Below are positions 26,774 to 35,747 of a stretch of DNA of 64,000 bases, piece by piece. Below the pieces are notes generated by a model, which was given only the letters and a program-made list of their open reading frames with translations, had not been told where the DNA came from and did not search any database. The stretch is from Mycolicibacterium arabiense. Its GTDB lineage: Bacteria > Actinomycetota > Actinomycetes > Mycobacteriales > Mycobacteriaceae. How positions within the stretch are numbered: position 1 is the first letter of the stretch; every line of letters starts with the position of its first letter. The DNA lies in the NCBI RefSeq assembly GCF_010731815.2, contig NZ_AP022593.1, forward strand, positions 4,526,001-4,590,000, written 5' to 3'. Made by a program: the position numbers and the translations under genes.

Positions 26774-27997
26774 ATGCGGGGTGAGACGGCTGTGCGGAAC
26801 CGCGCGCACATCTATTGGACGGTGGGAGCGACGGTCTCCGCCGCCCATCTGATCGTCGCGGCCGCGCTCAGCCGTTCGGTAGGCGCCTTGTACGAGGACG
26901 GCGGTCACTTCCACGTTCTCGCCGCCGGGCTGGCGAGTGATCTCGACTTCGGCCCGCCGCATTTCGAGGCGGCGCGTCCGCCCGGGTGGCCCATGCTCCT
27001 GGCGATCCCGTACCGGATCTTCGGTCCGCATCCCAACGTGGGACTCGTCCTCACCGCCGTCCTGGCAGGTCTGACCGCCGTCGCGCTGATGCACCTCGGC
27101 CAGCGCCTCGGGATGACGCTGAGGCAGGCGATGCTTGCGGGTCTGGGGTACGGGTTGTTCCCCTGGGTGTTGATCATCGGTGCGTCGCTGTACGCGGAGA
27201 GCCTCTTCAATCTGTTGACGGTGGGCCTCTGCTACCTGGTCGTCGAACTGCGCGAGAGACGACACGTGGCGTGGTGGTGGCTGGCGGCCGGACTCCTGGC
27301 CGGGTACGCCACGCTGGTGCGGCCGGTCATGGCGTTCTGGCTGCCGGCGTTGGTGATCTTCGCCCTCGGCCGACGGCTCGATTGGCGCGCGGCCACCGGA
27401 GCGGTGGTGGGGCTGGCGATAGTCCTCGGCGCCTGGTCGTGGCGGAACTACGAACGACTCGACGCATTCGTGCCGCTGACCACTGCCGGCGGAGTGACGG
27501 TCGCGCTTGCCAACAACGACCTGGCGGACTCCGCACAGGCGAACGAGGGATTGCCGATCCCGCCGGACGACGAAGTCGAGAACGACCGCTTCCTGCGCGA
27601 CTTCGCCGTCGCGTGGATCCGCGAGAATCCCGCGGAGTTCGCGTCGCGGGTACCCGAACGGCTGGTCCGGACCTTCGACCCGGTCACGCGGCTCAACCGC
27701 GGCGTGTTCCTGGATCCCGTTCCGAGATGGTCGGTTCGAGTCGCGTGGATCGCCGCGCTCGTGCTCGTCGCGGTGGGGCTGTTCCGGCGCCACCGTGGCC
27801 CGTGGCTGGTTCCCCTCAGTCTCGTGGTGCTCCTGACGGCGCAGGTCATGGTGTTCGGCGGCGGGTTCCGCTTCCTCATACCGGCCCTGCCGTTCCTGGC
27901 CCTGTGGGCGATCGTCGGCGCAGGGTGGCTGAAGGACGTCGTGGGTCCCAGGACCAGTGCGAGGACGAAAGAAACTGCGAAGGAGTCGGTCTCGTGA
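26774..27997 (+). CDS. GT-C fold membrane glycosyltransferase (GT39/ArnT-like)
   Basis: 407 residues with about 8 to 10 membrane segments. The first extracytoplasmic loop has EDGGHFHVLAAGLASD and RPPGWPM, the GT-C pattern with acidic catalytic residues seen in PMT/ArnT-like enzymes. These transfer a sugar from a polyprenyl-phosphate donor outside the membrane. The ATG at 26774 follows CGGGGG; an in-frame GTG at 26753 is possible. It starts a plus-strand operon whose next two genes overlap it and each other by four bases (GTGA). It may add a side-chain sugar to the flipped glycan. Confidence 0.85.
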   Translation: MRGETAVRNRAHIYWTVGATVSAAHLIVAAALSRSVGALYEDGGHFHVLAAGLASDLDFGPPHFEAARPPGWPMLLAIPYRIFGPHPNVGLVLTAVLAGLTAVALMHLGQRLGMTLRQAMLAGLGYGLFPWVLIIGASLYAESLFNLLTVGLCYLVVELRERRHVAWWWLAAGLLAGYATLVRPVMAFWLPALVIFALGRRLDWRAATGAVVGLAIVLGAWSWRNYERLDAFVPLTTAGGVTVALANNDLADSAQANEGLPIPPDDEVENDRFLRDFAVAWIRENPAEFASRVPERLVRTFDPVTRLNRGVFLDPVPRWSVRVAWIAALVLVAVGLFRRHRGPWLVPLSLVVLLTAQVMVFGGGFRFLIPALPFLALWAIVGAGWLKDVVGPRTSARTKETAKESVS

Positions 27998-28965
27998 CCT
28001 CACTCGGAACCGACGTCGCCGACGGCCGATTCATGGCCGCCGGTGAACACGCGGATGCGTCGATCATCGTCGTGACGTACAACAGCGCAGCCGACATCGG
28101 TCCTCTGCTGGACGACCTGCGGGCGTCGGCCCGCTTGCACGCCTTGCGCGTCCTGGTGGTGGACAACCAGTCGTCCGACGACACCGTCGACGTCGTCGCG
28201 ACGTACCCGGATGCGTTGCTCATCGAGTCAGGCGGCAATCTGGGCTACGCCGGCGGCATCAATCGCGCGCTCCGGCACACCGGGTCATGCGACTCGGTGT
28301 TGATACTCAACCCGGATCTACGAGTCCGGCCGGGCGCCATCGGCCGGTTGCTCGAGGCGCTGGCATCCGACGACCGAGTGGGCGTGGTGGTACCACGCAT
28401 ACTCGATCACGACGGGCAGGACTATCCGTCCCTGCGCTTCGAGCCTTCCACGATGGGTGTCGTCGGCGACTCACTCTTCGGCCGAACGCTCTGGCGAGGA
28501 CGGCCGTGCTTGCTGTCCGAATTCGACTATCGAAGCGGCAGTTACCGATACGCCCACGACGTCGACTGGGCCACTGGCGCGGCAATGCTCATCAGGGGTG
28601 AGGTGGCGCATCGTCTGGGCGACTGGGACGAGCGGTTCTTCCTGTACTCCGAGGAGATCGAATACTTTCGGCGGGTGCGTGACAGTGGCTGGGTGGCCCG
28701 CTACGAACCCACCGCCGTCGTCGAGCACCGCCTGGGCGGATCGGGTACCTCGCCCGCACTTGCCGCGCTCATGGCGGTCAACCGTGTTCGCTACGTCGAG
28801 ATGCACCACGGGCGGGCCTATTCCGCGGTGTTCCGAGCTGGCGTGGCACTCGGCGAAGTGCTGCGGTCGTATGATCGCACGCACCGCCACACACTCGCGA
28901 TGGTACTGAGCCGGCGGAAGTGGTCCGCGTTGCCCAAGGCGACGACGAGTGCTGAGCAGTCGTGA
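27994..28965 (+). CDS. GT2-family glycosyltransferase (rhamnosyltransferase-like)
   Basis: 323 residues from a GTG that overlaps the previous stop (GTGA). The core has SIIVVTYNSAADIGPLLDDL, VLVVDNQSSDDT, GGNLGYAGGINRAL, and LILNPDLRVRPG, a pattern shared with WbbL/RfbN-type rhamnosyltransferases, plus ATGAAMLIRGEVAHRLGDWDERFFLYSEEIEY further on. Cytoplasmic GT-A enzyme. The family suggests transfer of a 6-deoxyhexose, which would fit fucose or rhamnose, but the sugar is not proven. Confidence 0.9.
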   Translation: MTSLGTDVADGRFMAAGEHADASIIVVTYNSAADIGPLLDDLRASARLHALRVLVVDNQSSDDTVDVVATYPDALLIESGGNLGYAGGINRALRHTGSCDSVLILNPDLRVRPGAIGRLLEALASDDRVGVVVPRILDHDGQDYPSLRFEPSTMGVVGDSLFGRTLWRGRPCLLSEFDYRSGSYRYAHDVDWATGAAMLIRGEVAHRLGDWDERFFLYSEEIEYFRRVRDSGWVARYEPTAVVEHRLGGSGTSPALAALMAVNRVRYVEMHHGRAYSAVFRAGVALGEVLRSYDRTHRHTLAMVLSRRKWSALPKATTSAEQS

Positions 28966-29810
28966 ATTTCGTTGCGCAGAAACGTGGTGCGGTCATCGTG
29001 CCCGCATACGACGAAGCGATGGTCATCGAGCGCACCCTCAGTCCGCTGAGTCGGCTCGCGGTGGAGGGATCCATCGAACTCATCGTGGTGTGCAACGGGT
29101 GCACCGACGACACCGCGCAGCGAGCGCGAGGCATCCGGGGTGCGGTGGTACTCGAAACGGATGTCGGCTCGAAGACGTTCGCACTCAACACTGGTGACGA
29201 TGCCGCCACCTCGTGGCCGCGGCTCTACCTCGATGCCGACATCGAGATCACGCCGGCGGCCGTCCTGGCCGTGCTCGACGCACTACGGCTCGGTGACGTG
29301 CTCGCGGCCCGCCCTGCGTTCCGCTACGGCACTCGGGGGGCAACCGCACTCGTCCGCGCGTACTACCGTGCACGCACGCGGATGACAGCCGAGCGGGATG
29401 CGTTGTGGTGGGCGGGGGTGTACGCCCTCACTGAGGCGGGACACCGGCGCTTCGGCCGGTTCCCCGACATCACCGGCGACGACAAGTTCGTGGACAGCCA
29501 GTTCGCGGCCGACGAGAAGATGGTCGTGTCCACGGAGCCCTCGATCTGGGTGACCCCGACCGACGTCCGCGGCCTGCTCACCGTCCTCGCCCGACACAAC
29601 AGGGGCAATGTCGAGTTGGCGGCGCTCGATCCGCTCGGCGCGCCGAGGACGGCCGCCGCCACCGCTCGCGCCGTGTTACGCACTGCCCGGGATCCGCGAT
29701 CGGCGGCCGATGCCGTGGTCTATCTCGCCGTGGCACTGTGGGTTCGGTGGCGCGCCGCCCGTCCCAGCACGAACTGGGAACGCGACGACACCAGTCGGTC
29801 GAGGAGGTGA
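28962..29810 (+). CDS. GT2-family glycosyltransferase
   Basis: 282 residues from a GTG with a four-base overlap. It begins RGAVIVPAYDEAMVIERTL, has IVVCNGCTDDTAQRA, and a DXD-like LYLDADIEIT. Extra conserved segments WWAGVYALTEAG and DITGDDKFVDSQF suggest a processive or polyisoprenyl-linked GT2 subgroup. Its 3' end overlaps the convergent polymerase gene by 91 bases (29720-29810). The substrate is unknown. Confidence 0.87.
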   Translation: MNFVAQKRGAVIVPAYDEAMVIERTLSPLSRLAVEGSIELIVVCNGCTDDTAQRARGIRGAVVLETDVGSKTFALNTGDDAATSWPRLYLDADIEITPAAVLAVLDALRLGDVLAARPAFRYGTRGATALVRAYYRARTRMTAERDALWWAGVYALTEAGHRRFGRFPDITGDDKFVDSQFAADEKMVVSTEPSIWVTPTDVRGLLTVLARHNRGNVELAALDPLGAPRTAAATARAVLRTARDPRSAADAVVYLAVALWVRWRAARPSTNWERDDTSRSRR

Positions 29811-31144
29811 CGGCCGCGGCGCCGCTCCGGCGCCGCGACGTCGAAGCCCGACCACAGCAGGCCGAAGAGCAGGAAGAAGACGAGCGCCGCCTGCTCGAAC
29901 GAGAACAGGTCGAAGGTGAAGCTCGACGAAATGATCCCAACGGTCATGGCCGCCAGGACATAGGTCTGCTCACGCTGCCGCGGTGACGTGACTCCACGCA
30001 TCGAAGCGGACATGCCGAAGAGCGCGCCGATCATGACAGCGGTCATCGCGAGCAACCCGATCACGCCGCCCTGGACGACTGCCTGCAGCCACTCGTTGTC
30101 GAGATAGCCGAACACGGTGGGAGGCGCGCCGCCGAGACCCAGCCCGAAGATCGGATGTTCGCTCAGCGTCTCCGACACCTTGGCGTAGTCCTCGAGCCGG
30201 CCCGAGACGCTCTCGTCCTCCGCCGAGCCAGTGAACGTGCGCCACAGCGCGTCGGCAACCTGCGGAAAGGCTGCGACATAGCCGGTGATCGCGGCGGCGA
30301 TCACGACCGATGACACGGCGATCGGGCGAAGCTTGAACGCGAACACGTAGATGGCGAGCGCGGCCAGCAGCGAGATGATCCCGGATCTCGAGACCGAGGC
30401 CGGCAGGGCGAGCGCCGCGATCACGCATGCCGCGCCGGACAGCCATCGAACCCGACGCAGCGTCGCGTGGCGGGCGAAGTAGATGGTCAGCGGAATCGTC
30501 ACTGCCGCCAGCACCGAGAACTCGATGGCGTGCTGAGACGTACTGCGGACGCGGGTGACCCCCATGCGCTCGCTCAAGGCCAGGTCCTCGGTGTTGAGGA
30601 TGAACCCGGGCGGTTGAAAGAAGTAGCGCAGGTCGACGGAACTCACGCTCTGCAGGAGTCCGACGAGACATGCAAACGTCAGCCCTGCCGCCAGCCAACC
30701 GAGCAGGACGTCGCGTTGTCGCGCGGATCGAACGCTCGCCAACACGTACAACCCCGCGGCGACGTGACCCACGAGTGCGAGCAGTGAACGGGTCCTGTTG
30801 GACGCGGTCGTGAAGTCGTCGTGCGCGGTCATGCCCATGCCGGACACGATCAGCCACATCGCGAGGTAGGTCAGCAGTATCACGATGCCCGGGCTGAGGG
30901 TGCGGCTGCCGCCCGCTCTGCGATGTGTCAGGAAGCCGAGTATCAAGAGTCCGAACATGATCAGCGTGATGATCCGGACGGGAGTTCCATTGCCCTTCAA
31001 CGCGCCCGGCAGCACGACGTAGACCGGAAGTGCCGGAATGACGAAGCACAGCAGCCGCAGCATCCATGGCGGTGGCGGGTCGGCGGGTGCCGGGTCCGCG
31101 CTGACGGCGCCAACCGCTGGGTCCTCGCGGTCGGTGACGGTCAC
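29720..31144 (-). CDS. O-antigen ligase/polymerase-like membrane protein (Wzy/WaaL type), first of two
   Basis: 474 residues with about 10 to 12 membrane segments and a long periplasmic-side loop containing GRLEDYAKVSETLSEHPIFGLGLG, the H-P-I-F-G-x-G motif typical of Wzy_C/O-antigen ligase proteins. It should polymerise flipped repeat units or ligate the chain. It overlaps the chain-length protein gene upstream by four bases, making a Wzy-Wzz unit. Its 3' end overlaps the convergent GT2 gene by 91 bases. Confidence 0.9.
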   Translation of the reverse strand: MTVTDREDPAVGAVSADPAPADPPPPWMLRLLCFVIPALPVYVVLPGALKGNGTPVRIITLIMFGLLILGFLTHRRAGGSRTLSPGIVILLTYLAMWLIVSGMGMTAHDDFTTASNRTRSLLALVGHVAAGLYVLASVRSARQRDVLLGWLAAGLTFACLVGLLQSVSSVDLRYFFQPPGFILNTEDLALSERMGVTRVRSTSQHAIEFSVLAAVTIPLTIYFARHATLRRVRWLSGAACVIAALALPASVSRSGIISLLAALAIYVFAFKLRPIAVSSVVIAAAITGYVAAFPQVADALWRTFTGSAEDESVSGRLEDYAKVSETLSEHPIFGLGLGGAPPTVFGYLDNEWLQAVVQGGVIGLLAMTAVMIGALFGMSASMRGVTSPRQREQTYVLAAMTVGIISSSFTFDLFSFEQAALVFFLLFGLLWSGFDVAAPERRRGRHLLDRLVSSRSQFVLGRAARHRTHSATAR

Positions 31145-31905
31145 TGCGACGGTGCCGCTCTTGCCGGTTCACGCGGCCGCTGATCGTCCATCGGCAGCTC
31201 GGTCCTCGTCTCGTCGAGGATCGTCGAGTCGGGTGCCTCCTCCCCGGTGGGCCCGGCCGTCGATCGAACCCGCTTGCGGCGGCGGTTCAGCGCGACGTCC
31301 ACCAGCACCGTCACGAGCACCGTGAGGCCGACACCGCCGACCGCAACGGTCATCGTGGACCGTGTCCGTGACGGCATGGCGGGAACCGGCACGCTGGGCG
31401 GGGAGACGATGAACGACGTGGCCATCATCTCCGGGGGGACGTCGGCCTGGACCTGGATGTTCTCCAGCGACGCGCGAAGTTCCATGGCGGCCAGTTCGAG
31501 TGTCTTCGTTGCGGATTCGGGGTTCGCCGTGGCGACGTCGATCATGACGAGCGGGATGGGCGGCGACGTCGCGGGCACCGGAAAGAGCCGCGCGTCGTAG
31601 ATGGGTTCACCGCCCGCGGCGACGACGCGGTTGACCACCGTCGACTGGCGCAGACCCAGCGAAGCCATGTTGGCGAGCAGGGGTGCCCCACCGAAGTCGA
31701 GCAGCCCGTTGCGTGGCACCGCCTGGCCCGTCGCGACGGTGTCCACTCGTTGATTGGGGGGAGCGAGGCCGATCACCGTCTGCGAGTAGTAGACCGGTAG
31801 GACCGATGTGTACACCTGGTGGCAGTACACCCCGGTGACCGCCAGCAAGGGGATCAGGATGTACCAGCGTCGCAGGCACGATCGGACGACATCGAAAAGG
31901 TCCAC
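31141..31905 (-). CDS. Wzz-like polysaccharide co-polymerase, third of three tandem copies
   Basis: 254 residues. Two membrane helices, near residues 14-34 and about 190-205, flank an extracytoplasmic domain rich in alpha-helix, the topology of Wzz/PCP chain-length regulators. A charged C-terminal tail of ~45 residues has no Walker motifs, so it is not a Wzc-type kinase. It is co-transcribed with two related genes upstream (gap of 3 bases) and the Wzy-like gene downstream. It probably acts with them to set glycan length. Confidence 0.85.
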   Translation of the reverse strand: MDLFDVVRSCLRRWYILIPLLAVTGVYCHQVYTSVLPVYYSQTVIGLAPPNQRVDTVATGQAVPRNGLLDFGGAPLLANMASLGLRQSTVVNRVVAAGGEPIYDARLFPVPATSPPIPLVMIDVATANPESATKTLELAAMELRASLENIQVQADVPPEMMATSFIVSPPSVPVPAMPSRTRSTMTVAVGGVGLTVLVTVLVDVALNRRRKRVRSTAGPTGEEAPDSTILDETRTELPMDDQRPREPARAAPSQ

Positions 31906-31908
31906 GGG

Positions 31909-32547
31909 TCACTTTCCTTTCAGGGGCTGCACGAGTTCGGGATGTCGACCGCGCGCGGACCCGGATCGGATCCACACAGCCGCCCCACCCAGCACGATGG
32001 CGATGAGAGCCGTCGGGATTCCGAGCGCCAGCCGTACCGGGACGTCACTGCGGGGATTGCTTGCACCGCTGACCTGGGTGACCCGCACCTTCTGGGCGCC
32101 CATCCCGGTGGGAGTCTCCAATGCCCGTGTGTAGGAGATGAATTCCGCCGCGTACGCGTCGGCCAGCGCACGGGCATCCTCGGCCGACCGTGCACTGACC
32201 GACACGTCGATGAGCGAGGTGTTCGGCGGCACCCTCGCTGCGCTGACGCGCTCGGCGAGTTGCTCAGCGGTCTGCGATGAACGGAGTTCGTCCACGACGC
32301 GCTGACTCACGACCTCGCTCGTCAGCAACGGGATGTAGGAGTTGATCCGCTCCCTGGCCACGTCGTCGTTCTGATAGGCCTCGAACGTCGTCGATCCGGC
32401 GATGGACACCAGGAGTCGCGTCGACGACGTGTACGTCGTCGGCATCGCCACGATGAGTGCCGTCCCTAGCATGACGACGCCGGATGCGATCCACGCGAAC
32501 GTCCGCCACCGCCTGGCCAATTCGCCGATGAACTCGAAGGCGTTCAC
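31909..32547 (-). CDS. Wzz-like polysaccharide co-polymerase, second of three
   Basis: 212 residues with an N-terminal membrane helix (about 17-36), an extracytoplasmic domain with YTSSTRLLVSI, NDDVARERINSYIPLLTSEVV and SLIDVSVSARSAEDARALADAYA, and a second helix at about 172-194. This is the Wzz_1 pattern found in mycobacterial and rhodococcal chain-length proteins. A short basic tail replaces any kinase domain. It overlaps the first copy by four bases. Confidence 0.87.
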   Translation of the reverse strand: MNAFEFIGELARRWRTFAWIASGVVMLGTALIVAMPTTYTSSTRLLVSIAGSTTFEAYQNDDVARERINSYIPLLTSEVVSQRVVDELRSSQTAEQLAERVSAARVPPNTSLIDVSVSARSAEDARALADAYAAEFISYTRALETPTGMGAQKVRVTQVSGASNPRSDVPVRLALGIPTALIAIVLGGAAVWIRSGSARGRHPELVQPLKGK

Positions 32548-33206
32548 CGCACACCCCGGTGTGGCTCGTCGGCGAGGGATCCGCTACCGGCGAACGGCCG
32601 CACGGCCGAGGCGTGGGTGGAGGTGAGTACCACGCACATCGCGCCCACCAAGACACCCGTCAGTGCGGCGCCCGCCAAGACTGCGGCGACGGGCAGGCCC
32701 CAGGCGCTGATGCGAACCTCGGTGGACGGTGGATTGATGACGACCAGTTCGGCGCGGGGGACGAGTGAACCCGGCACGGTCTCCAATCCATCGACCGTAG
32801 CGGTCAATTCGCTGAGCAGAACGGTCGCGGTGCGTCGTGCCTCGGACGGCGATGGACTACTGACGGCGACCTCGATGAGTGCCGTACCAGGAGGGTTCTC
32901 GGCGTCGACTCGCCCGGCGAGCGTCTCGGCCGCGAGGTCGAGCCCCAGATCGGTGCCGACCCGGGAGGTCAGGGCCGGGTTGTCGGCCAGCGCGGCGAAC
33001 GTGCGGGCGCGGCCCTGTGCATACGAGTCGCCACCGTCGACGACGCTGCTGACGTCGCCCGGCGTTCGCACGAACAGGGTTGCGTCGCTCCGGTAGAGCG
33101 GTGGTGTCGCCAGGAGTGCCGCGGTGGTGACGGTCAGTGAGATGAGGACGCCCCAGCAGAGCCAACGCCACTTGGCGCGTACAAGACTCAGATACTGGAT
33201 GCTCAT
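32544..33206 (-). CDS. Wzz-like polysaccharide co-polymerase, first of three
   Basis: 220 residues from the ATG at 33206; longer in-frame extensions run through the neighbouring gene and are not real. Membrane helices are near residues 17-35 and 178-200, with a domain between them containing YRSDATLFVRTPGD and TALIEVAVSSPSPSEARRTATVLLSEL, clearly related to the second copy. It starts in the stop codon of the SGNH hydrolase gene (1-base overlap). Confidence 0.87.
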   Translation of the reverse strand: MSIQYLSLVRAKWRWLCWGVLISLTVTTAALLATPPLYRSDATLFVRTPGDVSSVVDGGDSYAQGRARTFAALADNPALTSRVGTDLGLDLAAETLAGRVDAENPPGTALIEVAVSSPSPSEARRTATVLLSELTATVDGLETVPGSLVPRAELVVINPPSTEVRISAWGLPVAAVLAGAALTGVLVGAMCVVLTSTHASAVRPFAGSGSLADEPHRGVR

Positions 33207-33967
33207 CACGCGTCCGCCGCGAAGCGCTGATCGACCAGCGACGCCGTGATCGCCGTGGCGAGGTCGAGTTCGCCCTGGCGGTTGGGGTGGATGCCGTCGT
33301 CGGAGAGCAGGCGGGACGTGTCGCGACCGCCGAACGCCTGGATCGGGTCGATGACGGCTACGCCGCGGGCTGCGGGATCCCGGAGCAACCGGTTCGTGAA
33401 GGACTCGTCGAAGCCGAGATCGTCGTTCGGTCGGCTCAGGTAACGGGGCCTCTCGAAGACGATCTCGGCCTCGGGCCATGCCCGCCGGGCATCGGCAATG
33501 GTCGCGATCATCGCGGCCAGCACGCTCGCCCGTGGTGGGAACTGGTCGTTCCGGCCGCCGTCGAGGACGACGATGTCGGGATCGAACTGATTGGCCAGCA
33601 GGGGGATTCGCTCCGAGAAGGACGTCGATTCGCCGCGGTATTCGTCGACCGTGAACCGGTTGGAGGGACCGCCGCTGACGTAGCCGGTGCCGGGGACTGC
33701 CGACAGGTGGCACAGCCAACCCAGGCGGCTGGCTGCCAGGCAACTGGGCGAGAGTTCACGTGGCCCACGGCCTGCGGTGTAGGAGTCGCCTATGAAGAGG
33801 GCCGTCGGCGGTCCCTGCTCGACCGGCGGAACTCGCAGGCCGGGCGCGTCGGCCGGCTGCGGCGGCGCGGCCGGGGTCCCGTCGGGAACGAATACGAGCA
33901 CGAGGCCGATGGCCACTGCGGCCGCCGTGGCCGCGGAGGCGATGTCGGAGAAGCGCACGCCGTTCAC
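33206..33967 (-). CDS. SGNH hydrolase, membrane-anchored or secreted, with intact nucleophile
   Basis: 253 residues from a GTG at 33965-33967. An N-terminal hydrophobic helix (about 10-27) directs it to the membrane or outside. Block I is FIGDSYTAGRG with Ser62, a GGRND block III follows, and DDGIHPNRQG supplies the Asp/His pair. It should be an esterase or O-acyltransferase-type enzyme acting on glycan acyl groups. It overlaps by four bases a paralogue in which the nucleophile is lost. Confidence 0.87.
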   Translation of the reverse strand: MNGVRFSDIASAATAAAVAIGLVLVFVPDGTPAAPPQPADAPGLRVPPVEQGPPTALFIGDSYTAGRGPRELSPSCLAASRLGWLCHLSAVPGTGYVSGGPSNRFTVDEYRGESTSFSERIPLLANQFDPDIVVLDGGRNDQFPPRASVLAAMIATIADARRAWPEAEIVFERPRYLSRPNDDLGFDESFTNRLLRDPAARGVAVIDPIQAFGGRDTSRLLSDDGIHPNRQGELDLATAITASLVDQRFAADA

Positions 33968-34632
33968 GCCCCGGTCTCCGTCCGCAGCCACGCGGCCACC
34001 CTGTCGGCGATGACGGAATGACCGGCATCGTTGGGACTGTGCAGGTTTCCCTGCATCAGGCTCCTGTTCAGCCACGGTGGCTGGATACCGCTGAGGAACG
34101 GCACGTCGGCGATTCGCGCCGCCTCCCGCACGGCCTCGGAGACCATCTGGACCTTGCCGGGTGCAGGGTCTCCGTACCAGATGGGCCCGATGACGAGAGC
34201 GCGCTGCCCGCCGAGTTGGATCTTGTCGAACGCGTCGATGGCGCCGACCGTCACCGCACCCATCTCGGGTAGATCGTTGTCGGCCTGGCCCGTCGTGATG
34301 AGGATGATCCGCGGTCGTGCTGCTTGGGCGCGCTCCACCTGGTGGGTGAAGGCGTGCCCACCCCGGCCGTCGGCTGCGAACCCGGCGTCGGGCATCGCGA
34401 AGTTGGACACCGACCATCCCGTGCGCTGGGCGAGCAGCGTCGGCCAGACGACCTCGTTCGACTCACCGGCAGTGAAGGCATCCCCGATGACGGCGACGCT
34501 GAGCGGCCATCTGGAGTCGGGGTTGCGGCTACAGGTGGTGAGCACCATGCACGCTGAGACGATCGCTCCGGTCAGGACGAGGGCGGCAACCGCGGTCGCG
34601 GTCGAGCGACGAGGTGTCGAGGCGTTACTCAC
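33964..34632 (-). CDS. SGNH-hydrolase-like lipoprotein with Ser to Ala at the nucleophile
   Basis: 222 residues. A signal peptide with lipobox VSAC (Cys28) predicts a lipoprotein. Block I reads AVIGDAFTAG, with Ala52 where the SGNH nucleophile Ser is expected (codon GCC). The C-terminal block HSPNDAGH still has Asp and His. It is probably not a normal esterase; it may bind acylated glycan or help the adjacent active paralogue. Stop and start overlaps with the genes on both sides (four bases each) show it belongs to the GT4 to Wzy operon. Confidence 0.85.
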   Translation of the reverse strand: MSNASTPRRSTATAVAALVLTGAIVSACMVLTTCSRNPDSRWPLSVAVIGDAFTAGESNEVVWPTLLAQRTGWSVSNFAMPDAGFAADGRGGHAFTHQVERAQAARPRIILITTGQADNDLPEMGAVTVGAIDAFDKIQLGGQRALVIGPIWYGDPAPGKVQMVSEAVREAARIADVPFLSGIQPPWLNRSLMQGNLHSPNDAGHSVIADRVAAWLRTETGA

Positions 34633-35747
34633 CGTGCGCCCACCGCGACGCGGGAGTACGCCTGTTCCAGGCGGTCACCGATGGCGGACATGCTGAACTC
34701 GGACCGCGCGACCTCGCGGCCCCGCCTGCCCATGTCGGCCGCGAGGGCTTCGTCGTCGAGCAGCTTGGCGACCGCGGCGGCGAGCGATGGGGGAGAGGGG
34801 TCCGTGACGATCCCGCATCCCGTGCGGTCGACCATCGGTGCCAATCCGCAGTCATCGGTGATCACGACGGGTAGGCCCACCGACATGGCCTCTAGAACCG
34901 CCATGGGATATGGCTCGCGGACCGAGGGGAGAACGAACACGTTCGCGGCTGCCATCCGCGCAGGCAGCTCGCTGGGTTCGACGGCTCCATCCCAATTGAT
35001 CGACGGGTGCGCGACGGTCGCCGCGGTGACGGCGGGCCCCTGCCCGCCGTCCGGGCCCAGGAGCGTGAAGCAGGCGCGGTGCCCCGACGTCAGCAGCATG
35101 CGTGCCATGGCCACGAACGCCAGCGGCTTCTTCCGGCTGGCCAGACGAGCAGCGAACAGCACCTCCGGCGGTCCTGAACGTCGGTGCGGGCCTCCGTATT
35201 CGGGAACGCCGTTGCCGAGTTCGAACAGCCTCAGCCGTGACCCGGCCACCGTCGTCAGCTGTCCCTTCTCCTGAGCCGTCAGGTAACAGACCGCTCCGGC
35301 GTCGTGGAGTGCCCGACGCGTGCACGTCGCGTCGAGCGGTGCCGACAGTGGGTGCTGGGACGGAATCACCATGCCGTGGGTCTGCAGCACGTACGGGATG
35401 CGTTGCCGCCGTGCGGACATGGCGATCGGCAAGACGACGAGATCGCGGGCGAAGTGAATGTGCACGACGTCGTAGTCCCTGCCGTTGGCCCGGAACCACC
35501 GCGACAGACGAGGTGCGCCCATGCCGTAGAAACTGTTCGTCGGCATCAGCATTCGCGCATCGAACAGTTCGACGGGCACGCCGTCCAACGTGGTGCTGCC
35601 GACGGGATAGCTGCGGGTCGCCGCGGCGACGGTCACGTCGTGGCCCCGCCGGATTATCTCGGCGCTCGTGTTCAGCGCAACCCGAGCCGGCCCCCCGTAG
35701 GCACCATCCGGGTTCAGCAACGACACCACCTGGAGGATTCGCATCAC
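34629..35747 (-). CDS. GT4-family glycosyltransferase
   Basis: 372 residues. It begins RILQVVSLLNPDGAYGGPARVALN, has VVHIHFARDLVVLPIA, a donor half with VLFAARLASRKKPLAFV, and the E-x7-E motif in REPYPMAVLEAMSVGLPVV. GT-B fold, retaining, cytoplasmic. It overlaps by four bases both the LbH acyltransferase gene upstream and the SGNH-like lipoprotein gene downstream. The sugar is not predictable. Confidence 0.92.
   Translation of the reverse strand: MMRILQVVSLLNPDGAYGGPARVALNTSAEIIRRGHDVTVAAATRSYPVGSTTLDGVPVELFDARMLMPTNSFYGMGAPRLSRWFRANGRDYDVVHIHFARDLVVLPIAMSARRQRIPYVLQTHGMVIPSQHPLSAPLDATCTRRALHDAGAVCYLTAQEKGQLTTVAGSRLRLFELGNGVPEYGGPHRRSGPPEVLFAARLASRKKPLAFVAMARMLLTSGHRACFTLLGPDGGQGPAVTAATVAHPSINWDGAVEPSELPARMAAANVFVLPSVREPYPMAVLEAMSVGLPVVITDDCGLAPMVDRTGCGIVTDPSPPSLAAAVAKLLDDEALAADMGRRGREVARSEFSMSAIGDRLEQAYSRVAVGAR

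Noticed and set aside
31141..31905. Wzc-type tyrosine autokinase
   Set aside because: The C-terminal tail after the second membrane helix is about 45 charged residues without Walker A/B motifs or a Tyr cluster.
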